43,145 bases of DNA from Thermodesulfobacteriota bacterium (GCA_026415325.1 JAOAHH010000078.1:1-43145), one strand, 5' to 3'; counted from the first letter of the stretch, positions 6,321 to 16,510 are shown. Translations and numbers: made by a program. The notes: generated by a model not told the origin, from the sequence alone.

Positions 6321-8576
6321 ATGAAAGTACGTGTTGCAGTTATTACACTCGCCGCTACGGTAATTGCATTGTCAGCCGCTTTCTTCGTATACCTTCGCAT
6401 CACAGTCACTCCGGAGCGCATTGCTGCTTCCCTGACATCAGCAATGGAAAATAGTTTTGGACAAACCTGTTCTATTGGGCGGATATCAGTAGAGCTGCTC
6501 AAGGGGATACATCTTCACGATGTGCGTTTAGCCGATTTACCAACGTCTGCAGGCAGGTTGTCTTTGTCTTGTGAAGAGACTTCTCTCACGTTTTCGCTCA
6601 CCGGTATATTGCTCAATAAGCTCATCCTGCGTGATGTTACTTTGAAACATCCCCAGTTGACACTCAATATCGATGAGTCTCCTACCGCACAAAGCGCCAG
6701 GAATAAAAGGGCAAATGAACCAAAAGTACACCCATTGACGCTTGTTTTCTTGCCGCGGAGCATGCATGTTGACGGTGGCGTGGTTGTTTTCAGTTCACCC
6801 ACCACCGGTACACGCCTTTCTTTTGATCGTGTGAGCGTCCATGCGCCCTCCATCTCGTTAATCATGCCTTTTGACGTTACGGGAACCGCTTTCCTTGAAG
6901 GGCAGTCTGAACCAGCACTGCTGTGCTCGGGGACCTACTGGCTTGCGCGGCATGAGGTACAGGCAACAATAACCCTTCGCGATGTATCGGGCTCAATGCT
7001 GCAGCCTCTTCTTACTGCAGCCGGTATGGCGTTTAATCAAGGCTCGATCAACGTATCACTGTCGTTTTCAGGTCACGCCTCGGGGGTTTTACAAACAGCA
7101 CTGAGCTGCGAAATCAGTAAAGCATCGTTTGTTTTTTCTCCGAAACCAAGTCTCGGGATCGACGGGGTTGATCTGAAAATTACGGGCAACGGCGAGGTTG
7201 ATGTTGCCCGACAGACGTGCGTGATTCGCGATATTACGGGGATGTTCTGCGGCAGCCCGATAAACGGAACAATGCATATTAATGGAGGTAGTGGAACGCC
7301 GCGGATACAGGTGCAACTCGATTCAAAAGCCTTTTCGTTGGATGTGCTCAGTGAGCGTTTACAAATGCCGCCAGACAACCCCTTGCATGGATTAAAACTT
7401 TCTGGAGTGGCAGATGTGCATTTTGATTTTGCGCCGCCACCATCAGGTACGGCAATACCAACGGTCGCTATTGCTCTCAAAGATACAGCAATCCTCTACC
7501 CACCGCTGCGAAGCTTCCGCCCACGTCTTTCAGGCGGTATTCGCATTGACCCTCAGCGCATCACGCTCACTGATATTACGATCGGCACCCAGGCACTGTC
7601 GGCAACCATTGCCGGAGATATTGCAAACTACTTGCATGGCAGACCACAGTCGTCTGTGCGTCTTGTATCGAGTAAGCTCGATTTTGCCCAAATGTTCAGC
7701 TACCAGCCCGGAGAACAGCAGCCTGAGGACATTGGTCCGTTTGATTTTAAAGGGTTGCAGTTCAGCAGTCCGTTTCGGTTCGGGAAGACAATGTTGTACG
7801 GTGTGGTACTTGATAACATTCGGGGAACGTACGTGTTAGAGAACAACCGGTTAACGATCAGCGATATGACCGGCACTATTGCAGAGCGGGGTATTTTTAC
7901 CCTTAATCTTGGCGTTGATCTTGGCGTTCGGGGACTTGCCTATACGGCACGGCTCGTGTTTCGCGGTCTTCCGGTTACTGCTCTGCGCGGGTTTGTCGAA
8001 ATGGATATATCTTCGTTGGTTGAGGGCACGCTTTCTGGTGAATGTACACTGGAGGGCAAGGGAACAACGCCTGCCGGCTTTTTTGAGTCTCTGAGAGGCG
8101 ATGCGTATATAATGCTTGAGGGCGGTAACCTCAAAGGTATGTCTGTGCCGACGAATATTCTTGCGTTCCTGAAACAGGAAGCTGCACAAAATGTGCAGTT
8201 TACCGATGCCCGGCTTCATTTAAAACTTCAGGATGCGACGATCAGCATAACCGAGGGAGCGATTATCAGTAAAGCCATACAGATCCACCCGGCGGGAACA
8301 ATCGAGCTTGACGGCTCGCTCAACATAAGTGCAACGCTGAAGATTGCCGAGGATATGTTTCACAAACAGACACGGATTGTGTCGTATCTGCCACGCGCAG
8401 AGGGGTGGGTTAATGTTCCGGTTATCATCAAGGGATCTTTGCAAGCCCCCCGAATCACGCTTGCCGAGGATGTCATAACCTATATGATGCAGGAGGCGCT
8501 TCCCCGTCTCCTCATGGATGTGCTTGGGCAACCTTCCCCTGATAACGAGACGCTGGACAACGCAACTGCTCAGTAG
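6321..8576 (+). CDS. AsmA-like / DUF748-type inner-membrane protein
   Basis: Protein of about 751 aa with one N-terminal membrane anchor (VAVITLAATVIALSAAFFVY) and a long periplasmic part of beta-rich repeats. The opening, ITVTPERIAASLTSAMENSF followed by GRISVELLKGIHLHDVRLAD, is typical of AsmA-family proteins that bridge inner and outer membranes and move phospholipid or control outer-membrane assembly. A C-terminal AsmA segment is seen near TPAGFFESLRGDAYIMLEGG with a final MQEALPRLLMDVLG helix. The ATG at 6321 is preferred over the in-frame GTG at 6312. It ends 6 bases before the stop of convergent mazG, with no room for a terminator hairpin between. Exact cargo unknown. Confidence 0.72.
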   Translation: MKVRVAVITLAATVIALSAAFFVYLRITVTPERIAASLTSAMENSFGQTCSIGRISVELLKGIHLHDVRLADLPTSAGRLSLSCEETSLTFSLTGILLNKLILRDVTLKHPQLTLNIDESPTAQSARNKRANEPKVHPLTLVFLPRSMHVDGGVVVFSSPTTGTRLSFDRVSVHAPSISLIMPFDVTGTAFLEGQSEPALLCSGTYWLARHEVQATITLRDVSGSMLQPLLTAAGMAFNQGSINVSLSFSGHASGVLQTALSCEISKASFVFSPKPSLGIDGVDLKITGNGEVDVARQTCVIRDITGMFCGSPINGTMHINGGSGTPRIQVQLDSKAFSLDVLSERLQMPPDNPLHGLKLSGVADVHFDFAPPPSGTAIPTVAIALKDTAILYPPLRSFRPRLSGGIRIDPQRITLTDITIGTQALSATIAGDIANYLHGRPQSSVRLVSSKLDFAQMFSYQPGEQQPEDIGPFDFKGLQFSSPFRFGKTMLYGVVLDNIRGTYVLENNRLTISDMTGTIAERGIFTLNLGVDLGVRGLAYTARLVFRGLPVTALRGFVEMDISSLVEGTLSGECTLEGKGTTPAGFFESLRGDAYIMLEGGNLKGMSVPTNILAFLKQEAAQNVQFTDARLHLKLQDATISITEGAIISKAIQIHPAGTIELDGSLNISATLKIAEDMFHKQTRIVSYLPRAEGWVNVPVIIKGSLQAPRITLAEDVITYMMQEALPRLLMDVLGQPSPDNETLDNATAQ

Positions 8577-8582
8577 CTCCTG

Positions 8583-9365
8583 TCATTCCATTCGTTTTGC
8601 TTCCTCCCACAACCTGTCCATGTCCTCAAGTGATGCTTCATGGAGGGAAACGCCCTTTTTTTTGAGTTCAGCCTCAATATGTGCGAAGCGCCGAACGAAT
8701 TTTTTATTCGTGCCGCGCAATGCCTGTTCGGGCTCGATGCCCAAATGCCTACACAGATTGACCATGCTGAACAGAAGGTCTCCTAATTCATTACGGATGT
8801 GGTGAAGCTGCTGTGCGGTAACGGCATGTTCAACTTCTGCAAGCTCTTCGCGAATTTTTTTAATCACATCACCGGTTTGCTTCCAATCAAAACCAACCTT
8901 TGCTGCTTTTGCGGTAAGAAAAAATGCCTCCGAAAGCGCAGGAAGATGTGGCGGGATATCGTCAAGCAGAGACGACTTCGGTTTTTTCCCTTCCTGCTGC
9001 TTGAGGATCTGCCAATTTGCTTTTACTTGTTCGGTGGACGACGCTTGAACAGACCCGAATACGTGCGGATGGCGATGCACCATTTTAGCGCGCACCTTGT
9101 TCAGTACTTCGTGAAGCGTGAACGAGCTTTTTTCTTCGTACAGATTGACCAAAAAGAGCAGCATGAAGAGCAGATCGCCAATTTCTTCGGCAAGATGCGA
9201 GGCATCATCTGTATCAATTGCTTCAAGCACTTCGTACAGTTCCTCAATCAGATATATTTTGACGTCAGCAGGGGTTTGACTTTTGTCCCATGGGCAGCCA
9301 TTGGGACCGCGGAGCTTTCGAATAACGGCAACAAGATCCAGAAGCGAGTCAGCTGTTTTTTTCAT
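8583..9365 (-). CDS. mazG: Nucleoside triphosphate pyrophosphohydrolase MazG
   Basis: House-cleaning NTP pyrophosphatase of 260 aa that hydrolyses (d)NTPs to monophosphates and PPi. The hallmark GPNGCPWDKSQTPADVK lies at residues 19-35. The metal-binding helices EELYEVLEAID and EEIGDLLFML carry the E-x2-E and E-x2-D acidic pairs; a second MazG domain follows with EELAEVEHA and NELGDLLFSMVNLCRHLG. Length matches the two-domain E. coli type. The ribosome binding site AAAGG lies 7 bases before the ATG. It stands alone on the minus strand, convergent with the AsmA-like gene and divergent from gap. Confidence 0.95.
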   Translation of the reverse strand: MKKTADSLLDLVAVIRKLRGPNGCPWDKSQTPADVKIYLIEELYEVLEAIDTDDASHLAEEIGDLLFMLLFLVNLYEEKSSFTLHEVLNKVRAKMVHRHPHVFGSVQASSTEQVKANWQILKQQEGKKPKSSLLDDIPPHLPALSEAFFLTAKAAKVGFDWKQTGDVIKKIREELAEVEHAVTAQQLHHIRNELGDLLFSMVNLCRHLGIEPEQALRGTNKKFVRRFAHIEAELKKKGVSLHEASLEDMDRLWEEAKRME

Positions 9366-9518
9366 TGAAAACCTTTCATGCTTGTGGTTAAGTATGTTTG
9401 GTTTGAGTCTGCCGCCAAATGTGGCAGGTGGGGATTATATATCCTGCACGCTGCAACCGACTCGTATTAGGAGGGTGGCAGAGTACAAGGGGATATTTGA
9501 TTAAACATCATATCATAA

Positions 9519-10535
<1,017 letters not shown>

Positions 10536-10596
10536 GCGAGATTTTGGGTCCAGTTTTTGTGAATCGTACGACATACAATGCTACGAGGTAACGATT

Positions 10597-11781
10597 ATGG
10601 CAATCAAATATATTGATGAGGTCGATGTTGCAGGGAAGCGCGTGTTTGTCCGTGCTGATTTTAATGTGCCACTTGATGAAAATGGTATGATTACCAATGA
10701 TAACCGCATCCGAGAGACCGTGCCGACCCTTCGCTACATCCTTGATCATGGCGGTGCATTGATCGTGGCATCACATCTCGGGAGACCCAAAGGCAAGCCC
10801 GATCCCAAACAGAGCCTTGCACCGGTTGCAAAGCGGCTCGGTGAGCTTTTGGGGCAAGAGGTTCGTTTTGTCGGAGATTGTGTGAGTGATGAAGCGATTT
10901 CATTGGCCACAGCGCTCAAACCCGGCGAGGTGTTGTTGCTTGAAAACCTCAGATTCTATCCCGAAGAAGAGAAAAACGATGAGGCGTTTGCGCGCAAGCT
11001 CGCAGCTGCTGCTCAGGTTTATGTGAATGACGCATTTGCCTGTTCTCACCGTGCCCATGCGTCGGTAGAGGCAATTACGCGTTTTGTTCCGGTTGTCACC
11101 GGTGGTTTTCTCATGAAAAAGGAACTGGTCAATTTTGAGAGAGCCATGCATAACCCCGAACGGCCACTGGTGGCGGTAATTGGCGGTGCAAAGGTTTCGG
11201 GAAAACTCGAGGTGCTTGAAAACATTATCAATAAAGTTGACAGCCTGCTGATCGGCGGCGGTATGGCTTTTACCTTTCTAAAAGCGCAAGGGTATGAAAT
11301 CGGTGCGTCGCTCGTGGAAGATGATCTGATCGATACGGCAAAAAAAGTGCTGGAAAAAGCCCGTGCACGAGGCGTTGAAGTGGTCCTCCCGGTCGATTGT
11401 GTGATTGCCGAAGAGGTCAAAGCCGGAGTGACTACCAAGACGGTTTCGATTAAGGATATTCCGAAAGGGTGGCGTGGACTTGATATCGGGCCTGCGACGG
11501 TAAAAGCGTTTGCCGATGTGATCACGCGTTCAAAAACCGTTGTCTGGAACGGGCCGATGGGCGTCTTTGAAATTCCCGAGTTTGAAAAAGGCACGTTCGC
11601 CATTGCCGATATCATCGCCAATGCGAAGGTGATGAGCGTGGTAGGCGGCGGTGACTCGGTGGCAGCACTGAAAAAGTCGGGCAATCAGGCGAAAGTGACG
11701 TTCGTTTCGACTGCGGGCGGCGCATTTATGGAAATGCTTGAAGGCAAAGTATTGCCCGGCATCAAAGCACTCGATAGATAA
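10597..11781 (+). CDS. pgk: Phosphoglycerate kinase
   Basis: Transfers the acyl phosphate of 1,3-bisphosphoglycerate to ADP. The N-terminal signature GKRVFVRADFNVPLDENG, the SHLGRPKG motif, the LLENLRFYPEEEKND stretch, the ATP-binding GGAKVSGKLEVL and the C-terminal GGGDSVAAL are all present. The 394 aa is full length. GAGGT lies 7 bases before the ATG. It is the second gene of the gap-pgk-tpiA operon, with 61-base gaps on each side and no promoter or terminator apparent between. Confidence 0.97.
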   Translation: MAIKYIDEVDVAGKRVFVRADFNVPLDENGMITNDNRIRETVPTLRYILDHGGALIVASHLGRPKGKPDPKQSLAPVAKRLGELLGQEVRFVGDCVSDEAISLATALKPGEVLLLENLRFYPEEEKNDEAFARKLAAAAQVYVNDAFACSHRAHASVEAITRFVPVVTGGFLMKKELVNFERAMHNPERPLVAVIGGAKVSGKLEVLENIINKVDSLLIGGGMAFTFLKAQGYEIGASLVEDDLIDTAKKVLEKARARGVEVVLPVDCVIAEEVKAGVTTKTVSIKDIPKGWRGLDIGPATVKAFADVITRSKTVVWNGPMGVFEIPEFEKGTFAIADIIANAKVMSVVGGGDSVAALKKSGNQAKVTFVSTAGGAFMEMLEGKVLPGIKALDR

Positions 11782-11842
11782 GCAGATAACAGTATAAACC
11801 ACGATGTCCGATTATGTAATGACGGCACAATAGGGAGAGATC

Positions 11843-12598
11843 ATGAGAACGCCGGTTATTGCTGGTAACTGGAAAATGCACAACACAATCGCAGAATCCC
11901 GATCATTGGTGCGGGAACTTAAACAGTTGATTCACGATGTGACAGACGTTGAGGTCATCGTTGCGCCTGTTTTTACAAGTATTGGTGCCGTTGTTGCGGA
12001 GGTGCAGGGTTCCTCAATCAAAGTGGCTGCCCAGAATATGCATTGGGAGATGCAGGGTGCCTATACCGGTGAGGTATCGCCACGGATGGTTAAAGATGCC
12101 GGATGCAGCCATGTCATTATTGGGCATTCTGAGCGGCGTCAGTATTTCGCTGAAACCAACCAGACCGTTAACAAAAAAGTGCGGGCAGCGCTCGCAGCAG
12201 GATTGACGCCTATCATGTGTATAGGAGAAACCCTTGCAGAGCGTGAAGCAGGCACTACAATGCAGGTTGTTGCAGAACAGGTTCGGGAGGGTTTTGCAGG
12301 GATGCAGGCCACTGATATTTCATGCTGTATCATAGCGTATGAACCGGTATGGGCGATCGGTACCGGAAAGACCGCAACACCAGCGCAGGCAGAAGAGGTG
12401 CATCAAGCGATTCGGGGTATCATTGCAGAAATCGGTTCATCAAGTGTTGCTGCATCCATGAGAATTCTTTATGGCGGGAGCGTAAAGCCCGACAATATCG
12501 ATGAGCTAATGCGCGAGCCTGATATCGACGGAGCCCTTGTTGGCGGTGCAAGCCTCAAGGCTGATTCGTTTTTCCGTATCGTCAGGTTTCAAAGATAG
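11843..12598 (+). CDS. tpiA: Triosephosphate isomerase
   Basis: Interconverts dihydroxyacetone phosphate and glyceraldehyde 3-phosphate. Catalytic Lys is in AGNWKMHN, the electrophilic His in IGHSERRQYF, the catalytic Glu in AYEPVWAIGTGKTA, and the phosphate-binding loop is YGGSVKPDN near the end. The 251-aa length is normal. GGGAGAG is the ribosome binding site. Third gene of the glycolytic operon; secG follows after a short gap that contains its own possible promoter. Confidence 0.97.
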   Translation: MRTPVIAGNWKMHNTIAESRSLVRELKQLIHDVTDVEVIVAPVFTSIGAVVAEVQGSSIKVAAQNMHWEMQGAYTGEVSPRMVKDAGCSHVIIGHSERRQYFAETNQTVNKKVRAALAAGLTPIMCIGETLAEREAGTTMQVVAEQVREGFAGMQATDISCCIIAYEPVWAIGTGKTATPAQAEEVHQAIRGIIAEIGSSSVAASMRILYGGSVKPDNIDELMREPDIDGALVGGASLKADSFFRIVRFQR

Positions 12599-12601
12599 GG
12601 C

Positions 12602-12628
12602 TTGCTCTTTTTTGCCGAATGATATAAT
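12602..12628 (+). promoter_or_regulatory. Possible promoter of secG
   Basis: A perfect -10 TATAAT (12623-12628) lies 33 bases before the secG ATG. The best -35 is TTGCTC (12602-12607) with a short 15-base spacer. It could give secG and tRNA-Leu expression independent of the glycolytic operon. Confidence 0.4.
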
Positions 12629-12661
12629 ATCATTACAAACATTTTTAAAACGGACGTGCTC

Positions 12662-12967
12662 ATGACAATATTGTTGATTATTATACATATCATTGTCTGT
12701 ATAGCTTTGATCTTAATCGTTTTGCTGCAAACAGGTCGTGGCGCTGAAATGGGTGCTGCATTTGGCGGTTCATCCCAAACGCTGTTCGGTGGGGCAGGAC
12801 CGGCACCGTTTTTAAGTAGAATTACCACGATTGCTGCTGTGGTGTTTTTGGCTACTTCACTGCTGCTTGCATATATTTCAGTACGGCCAGGCAGCACTGT
12901 CGTTAGAGATGTACCAGTTGCACCACAACCAGAACAACCGCAGGATACGGCACCTCCAACAGAATAG
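12662..12967 (+). CDS. secG: Preprotein translocase subunit SecG
   Basis: Small inner-membrane protein (101 aa) that assists SecYE during protein export. Two membrane helices are visible, residues ~2-20 (ILLIIIHIIVCIALILIVLL) and ~55-75. Between them is the family signature QTGRGAEMGAAFGG followed by SSQTLFG. The tail after residue 80 is rich in Pro and Gln, as in many SecG. The ATG at 12662 is preferred over an in-frame GTG at 12656. The tpiA-secG-tRNA-Leu order is common in proteobacteria. Confidence 0.93.
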   Translation: MTILLIIIHIIVCIALILIVLLQTGRGAEMGAAFGGSSQTLFGGAGPAPFLSRITTIAAVVFLATSLLLAYISVRPGSTVVRDVPVAPQPEQPQDTAPPTE

Positions 12968-12997
12968 AATAATTATCAAAAACAAATCTGATAACTT

Positions 12998-13082
12998 GCC
13001 GAAGTGGTGGAATTGGTAGACACACCATCTTGAGGGGGTGGCGGGGAGACCCGTGGGGGTTCGAATCCCCCCTTCGGCACCA
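12998..13082 (+). tRNA. tRNA-Leu (anticodon GAG)
   Basis: Class II tRNA of 85 nt including encoded CCA. Acceptor arms GCCGAAG/CTTCGGC pair; the anticodon stem CCATC/GGTGG holds TTGAGGG giving anticodon GAG (reads CUC/CUU). A variable arm GCGGGGAGACCCGT and the T arm GGGGGTTCGAATCCCCC are present. It follows secG by 30 bases. Confidence 0.96.
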
Positions 13083-13086
13083 AGCT

Positions 13087-13135
13087 AATAAGAAAGGCGG
13101 CTCTCTTCCTACAAAGTTTGGCCGCCTTTCTTATT
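13087..13135 (+). terminator. Bidirectional intrinsic terminator after tRNA-Leu
   Basis: A perfect 15-bp inverted repeat, AATAAGAAAGGCGGC (13087-13101) with GCCGCCTTTCTTATT (13121-13135), with a 19-nt loop. The A/T-rich base of the stem supplies short U runs in both directions, so it can end the secG/tRNA transcript and the convergent polyferredoxin transcript. Confidence 0.75.
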
Positions 13136-13156
13136 ACCTGAGAAAAAATAATAAGT

Positions 13157-13981
13157 TTACACCTCACCCCTTTTTTGAATTTCTTTCTGTGAGATAACGG
13201 GCATTGGGGTGAACACAGGCTCTTTTTCAGGATCTGCTGTATGCGGAGCTGTTCGTGCATCCTCGATATACCGATCAAAAAACCCTTTCTCTTTTTCTTC
13301 CTTGATCCATCGAATTCTTCCGAATGAGGGAACATGACCGGGGCATTTCTGGACGCAATGCATGCACAAAATGCAATGTGAAGGAACACTGCGCCGTCCA
13401 AGATTCACAACATCTCTTTCTCCATGAATATGCATCGGGCATACCTGTGCCCATACACATCCGTTTTTGCAATGGAGGCATTTATGCGGATCAGCTTTAA
13501 TACCCCACGTTCTGATTCTCCCGTAAACCATAGACCCGGTTCCCAACGGACAAATGTAGCGACACCAATGCCGGGGGATAATAACTAGACCTATAGCCAC
13601 TGCAACGATGTCAAAAATATGAACGTACCAGATATAAAAATCTAAATCCCAAAAAATTTCAAAGGTCCCGAAAAAAATGAAAAATCCATAGACCCAGTAC
13701 CAACTATGCATCCATGTCGGCAATTGAACTCGTTTCCATTTCAATTTATTGGTCACAAATTCAATAACTGCGGAATACATACAAAACCAGCCGCAGCCCC
13801 ATCTGCCAAAGATGGCTGGCAATAAAATGAGAACAATGCCAAACCATGCCCACCAGTACAGCCAAAGGCCATTCGGCATCCCTTTAAAATACCGGTAATA
13901 GAGGTACAGGTAAATAAGGAGGGTGATAAAAAGGGTGAGAGAACGCCATTTTTGCCAGTTAACCTTGTGCTGAACGATCAT
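13157..13981 (-). CDS. NapH-like membrane polyferredoxin (4Fe-4S binding protein)
   Basis: Membrane iron-sulfur protein of 274 aa. About four or five hydrophobic helices fill residues 15-165, with the paired cysteine motifs GRWGCGWFC and [10 protein letters not shown] typical of NapH/NosR/MauN-type proteins. Two 4Fe-4S motifs follow: [15 protein letters not shown] (C-x2-C-x3-C-x5-CP, non-standard) and [12 protein letters not shown] (standard C-x2-C-x2-C-x3-CP). The start ATG at 13981 overlaps the stop of the previous gene as ATGA and has the ribosome binding site AAGGAGGT. It probably carries electrons between the quinone pool or cytosolic donors and its partner membrane protein. No heme motif is present. 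The exact pathway is unknown. Confidence 0.75.
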   Translation of the reverse strand: MIVQHKVNWQKWRSLTLFITLLIYLYLYYRYFKGMPNGLWLYWWAWFGIVLILLPAIFGRWGCGWFCMYSAVIEFVTNKLKWKRVQLPTWMHSWYWVYGFFIFFGTFEIFWDLDFYIWYVHIFDIVAVAIGLVIIPRHWCRYICPLGTGSMVYGRIRTWGIKADPHKCLHCKNGCVWAQVCPMHIHGERDVVNLGRRSVPSHCILCMHCVQKCPGHVPSFGRIRWIKEEKEKGFFDRYIEDARTAPHTADPEKEPVFTPMPVISQKEIQKRGEV

Positions 13982-15237
13982 GCCGCACCTCCTTCCCCGG
14001 CTGCTGCAATACATCGAATCAGCTTCCCAATCTCTGGATCCATACGATGAAAGGGAAGCCAGTTCTTTTCATCCCATCTGATAAGCGTCCGTGCCTCCTC
14101 CGGCGTAAGCTTCAGATGCTTTTTTTTCTTGTATTCCTCCTCAATCATTGTGCGAATGATATCTGCATATGTCCATTGCTTTTCTTTAGTTAATGCGAGG
14201 TTCTTTTGGTAAATTGGATCAACCATTTTGGCGTTGCTGGTGATAACAATTTTCCCCTCTTGTTCAAGGGCTTCCATACGATCGATAGTTTTTCCGATCG
14301 ATTCATAATGGCCTCCCTGTATCATAAGTTCATTTTCTATATTGATTTTATCGCCTTGCCGAAAGGTAAACTCAAAATAACAGGCTGCAATTATCACACA
14401 AACCCATCCTGCAATTTTTCCACCATAGGTATCAACAAACCTTTGTTTCCCCATAGCTTCAAGGATAGTTTTGCCGCCAATGAGAATCGCCCAGGCTACA
14501 ACCACCATAACCACTACATACCCGGTTATTTGTGTTGTGGTAAACCTTGGGTTGCTGCCCCAGATCCCCGAGATTACATAGGTACAATAGAAAACCCAGG
14601 GGAGGTTGAGCAAATAACCTTGCCAACGTTTCAAGTGGAACAAATATCGATTAAGGCCGTACATAAGGGCCATCGACCACATGAAAAAGATGAGGCCGGT
14701 CATAATGTAAGTGCGCCAGTATGCTTCTATGGTTTGGACGGGGGGGACAAGGGACTTATCACCGGGAAATCCGAGGTGAATGATTTGCGGCGTAATTACC
14801 CACACCGCTTCGCCAGATGCCGAATACCACCATGTTTTATATGGAATCATGGCTATGCCGGTAGCCATAACCACCTTCCAAAAGCTTGGACGTTCGCGCT
14901 TAAAAATGGTGATAAGGACATAGTTGAGCAGTATAAAACCTAAAATAACCGGAACCTGATACATGAATGCTGTAACCCATAGTGAAAAAATATCCGATGT
15001 GACACCTTCGGGACCAGGTACCCATCGGAAATATGGTTCAAGCCTTTCACTCATGTGGATTCCCCAGCTCTGCACTGGTTGCATGATCGTCATGGGGAAA
15101 TATTCAAAGCATTCCGCCATGCCCCTGATGGTAAGGACTACCACCGAAAGAGCTTCCCAGAAAACCCGGGTTTGATAAATTTTTAACCCTTGATTCTCCT
15201 TCTGGAGCTCATCATGAAAATCGCTGAACCATCCCAT
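13978..15237 (-). CDS. Unrecognised polytopic membrane protein, partner of polyferredoxin
   Basis: A 419-aa protein I do not recognise. Hydrophobic segments lie at about residues 30-50, 85-111, 120-138, 185-208, 212-230, 240-262 and 278-296, giving six or seven helices. A hydrophilic C-terminal domain of about 120 residues follows, containing WTYADIIRTMIEEEYKKKKH and WDEKNWLPFHRMDPE. It has many Trp and Tyr, few Cys, and no CxxCH heme site. Conserved-looking loop histidines (GIHMSE, QIIHLGF, LFHLKRW) could bind cofactors. A strong ribosome binding site GGAGGAGG precedes the ATG. It overlaps the polyferredoxin gene by 4 bases, so the two products very likely form one membrane redox complex. 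No function is claimed. Confidence 0.7.
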   Translation of the reverse strand: MGWFSDFHDELQKENQGLKIYQTRVFWEALSVVVLTIRGMAECFEYFPMTIMQPVQSWGIHMSERLEPYFRWVPGPEGVTSDIFSLWVTAFMYQVPVILGFILLNYVLITIFKRERPSFWKVVMATGIAMIPYKTWWYSASGEAVWVITPQIIHLGFPGDKSLVPPVQTIEAYWRTYIMTGLIFFMWSMALMYGLNRYLFHLKRWQGYLLNLPWVFYCTYVISGIWGSNPRFTTTQITGYVVVMVVVAWAILIGGKTILEAMGKQRFVDTYGGKIAGWVCVIIAACYFEFTFRQGDKINIENELMIQGGHYESIGKTIDRMEALEQEGKIVITSNAKMVDPIYQKNLALTKEKQWTYADIIRTMIEEEYKKKKHLKLTPEEARTLIRWDEKNWLPFHRMDPEIGKLIRCIAAAGEGGAA

Positions 15238-15272
15238 AGAACACCTCCTCCAAACAATACTTTTTATGAAAC

Positions 15273-15301
15273 AATATAGCTCACCGATAAATCCTTGTCA
15301 A
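15273..15301 (-). promoter_or_regulatory. Strong predicted sigma70 promoter of the membrane redox pair
   Basis: On the minus strand a perfect -35 TTGACA (15301-15296), a 17-base spacer and -10 TATATT (15278-15273) give a start near 15266, about 28 bases before the ATG at 15237. Confidence 0.65.
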
Positions 15302-15556
15302 TAATAAAAAATAGATATTAAAAATAATTTAATTGCTAACAAATAGAATATCGATAAATCAGTGTTCGCCGCTCGCTTCAAAAAATTGAGGATAACAGTC
15401 CCACCGATTCTTTCCGTTACAAAGTCCGGCTTTATATAATTCTCGGCTCTGAAATAGTGCTGGTCTTTTAGGTATAAAGCGCTGCTGCAACCTCAAAAAC
15501 TATGCAGTGTGTTGCCCTGTAGAATTTATGGTGAGAAAAAACGCTGGGGGAACGCT
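15302..15556. other. Gene-free AT-rich interval between the redox pair and sppA
   Basis: The first 60 bases are strongly AT-rich and lie just upstream of the -35 of the redox-pair promoter, so they could act as an UP element or regulator site. The rest has no convincing gene or RNA. A direct repeat AGCGTT-CCCCC-AGCGTT on the minus strand near 15537-15558 follows the sppA stop but cannot fold as a hairpin. Confidence 0.4.
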
Positions 15557-16510
15557 TTACGGATTCCATAGATACATAAAACGCACAGGCTGATACGCCG
15601 AAAACTCCTGTTCGGTAAGCCCAAAGAATGTAATATGTGCTTGTGAGTAGATATTGTTTTTATAGGTAGCAGGTCGATGGTATACAACAACACGTGCTTC
15701 TGCGATACCTGCGCGCTCTTTGGCAGCAGTGATTGCATCAGCCATATAACCGACGCTATCGACAAGTTTTGCATCACATGCCTGCGATGCCGTAAATACC
15801 CTGCCATCGGCAAGCGGTATGAGTTCTTCGCGATTCAGGGCTTTTCTTCCCGCGATGATGGTGTCAAGAAACTTTTGATAGAGGGTGTTAATAATGTCCT
15901 GCATCAGACGTTGTTCTTCGGGTGTCATGCTGCGGAACGGCGAAAGGATGTCTTTCTTATCCCCTGATTTGATCGACTCTTCAGCGATGCCGAGTTTTTG
16001 CATAAGGCCCTGCACGTTAAATTTTGTAGCAATCACGCCGATGCTGCCGGTAATGGTCGTGGGATGTGCAATAATGGTGTCCGCAGCACTTGCTATATAA
16101 TAGCCACCCGATGCTGCGGTATCCATGAGGCAGGCAATGACCGGAAGACCGGTTGCTTTTTTAAATTCAAGAATCTCTTTATGAATTATATCGCAGGCGG
16201 TAACCGTGCCGCCTGGGCTGTTAATTTTTAGGATGAGCGCTTTGATTTTTTTGTCAGACTTTGCCTTTTCAATCTCCTCTTTTACCCGGGCAACCGTGTC
16301 CGGTTCGTTGTCAATACCTGCAAACAAACGCCGCCGCTCGGTCGTGATCACACCCTCGATCGCTATGATAAGAACTTTTGAACGCCCTGTTCCCTCGATC
16401 ACGGTTTCTTCTAGTGGTTTGGTTTCGGGCATGAGAGGTACGTTCACAAATGCACAGCCTGTTATGCAGAGTATCGTCCCGACCATCAACCAGTATGCGG
16501 TAATGCGCAT
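15557..16510 (-). CDS. sppA: Signal peptide peptidase SppA-type S49 protease, lipoprotein form
   Basis: Membrane-attached serine protease of 317 aa. The N-terminus is a lipoprotein signal ending in CITGC (residues 15-19). The S49 core holds LILKINSPGGTVTACD, the nucleophile Ser in DTAASGGYYIASAAD, and TTITGSIGV; the catalytic Lys is probably in the SGDKKDI segment, as in the short SppA (SppA 36K) family. It degrades leftover signal peptides or membrane protein fragments. The ribosome binding site GAGGAG precedes the ATG. It has its own promoter and is divergent from lipB. Confidence 0.9.
   Translation of the reverse strand: MRITAYWLMVGTILCITGCAFVNVPLMPETKPLEETVIEGTGRSKVLIIAIEGVITTERRRLFAGIDNEPDTVARVKEEIEKAKSDKKIKALILKINSPGGTVTACDIIHKEILEFKKATGLPVIACLMDTAASGGYYIASAADTIIAHPTTITGSIGVIATKFNVQGLMQKLGIAEESIKSGDKKDILSPFRSMTPEEQRLMQDIINTLYQKFLDTIIAGRKALNREELIPLADGRVFTASQACDAKLVDSVGYMADAITAAKERAGIAEARVVVYHRPATYKNNIYSQAHITFFGLTEQEFSAYQPVRFMYLWNP

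Noticed and set aside
9409-9427. Inverted repeat CTGCCGC-CAAAT-GTGGCAG upstream of gap
   Set aside because: Could be an operator for the glycolytic operon, but it is short, has one wobble, and no convincing promoter lies next to it.
11046-11684. Minus-strand open frame of 212 codons
   Set aside because: Shadow of pgk, with low-complexity Ser/Thr/Pro composition.
14206-14943. Long plus-strand open frame of 245 codons
   Set aside because: It is antisense to the membrane protein gene at 13978-15237, shows no family pattern and has no ribosome binding site.
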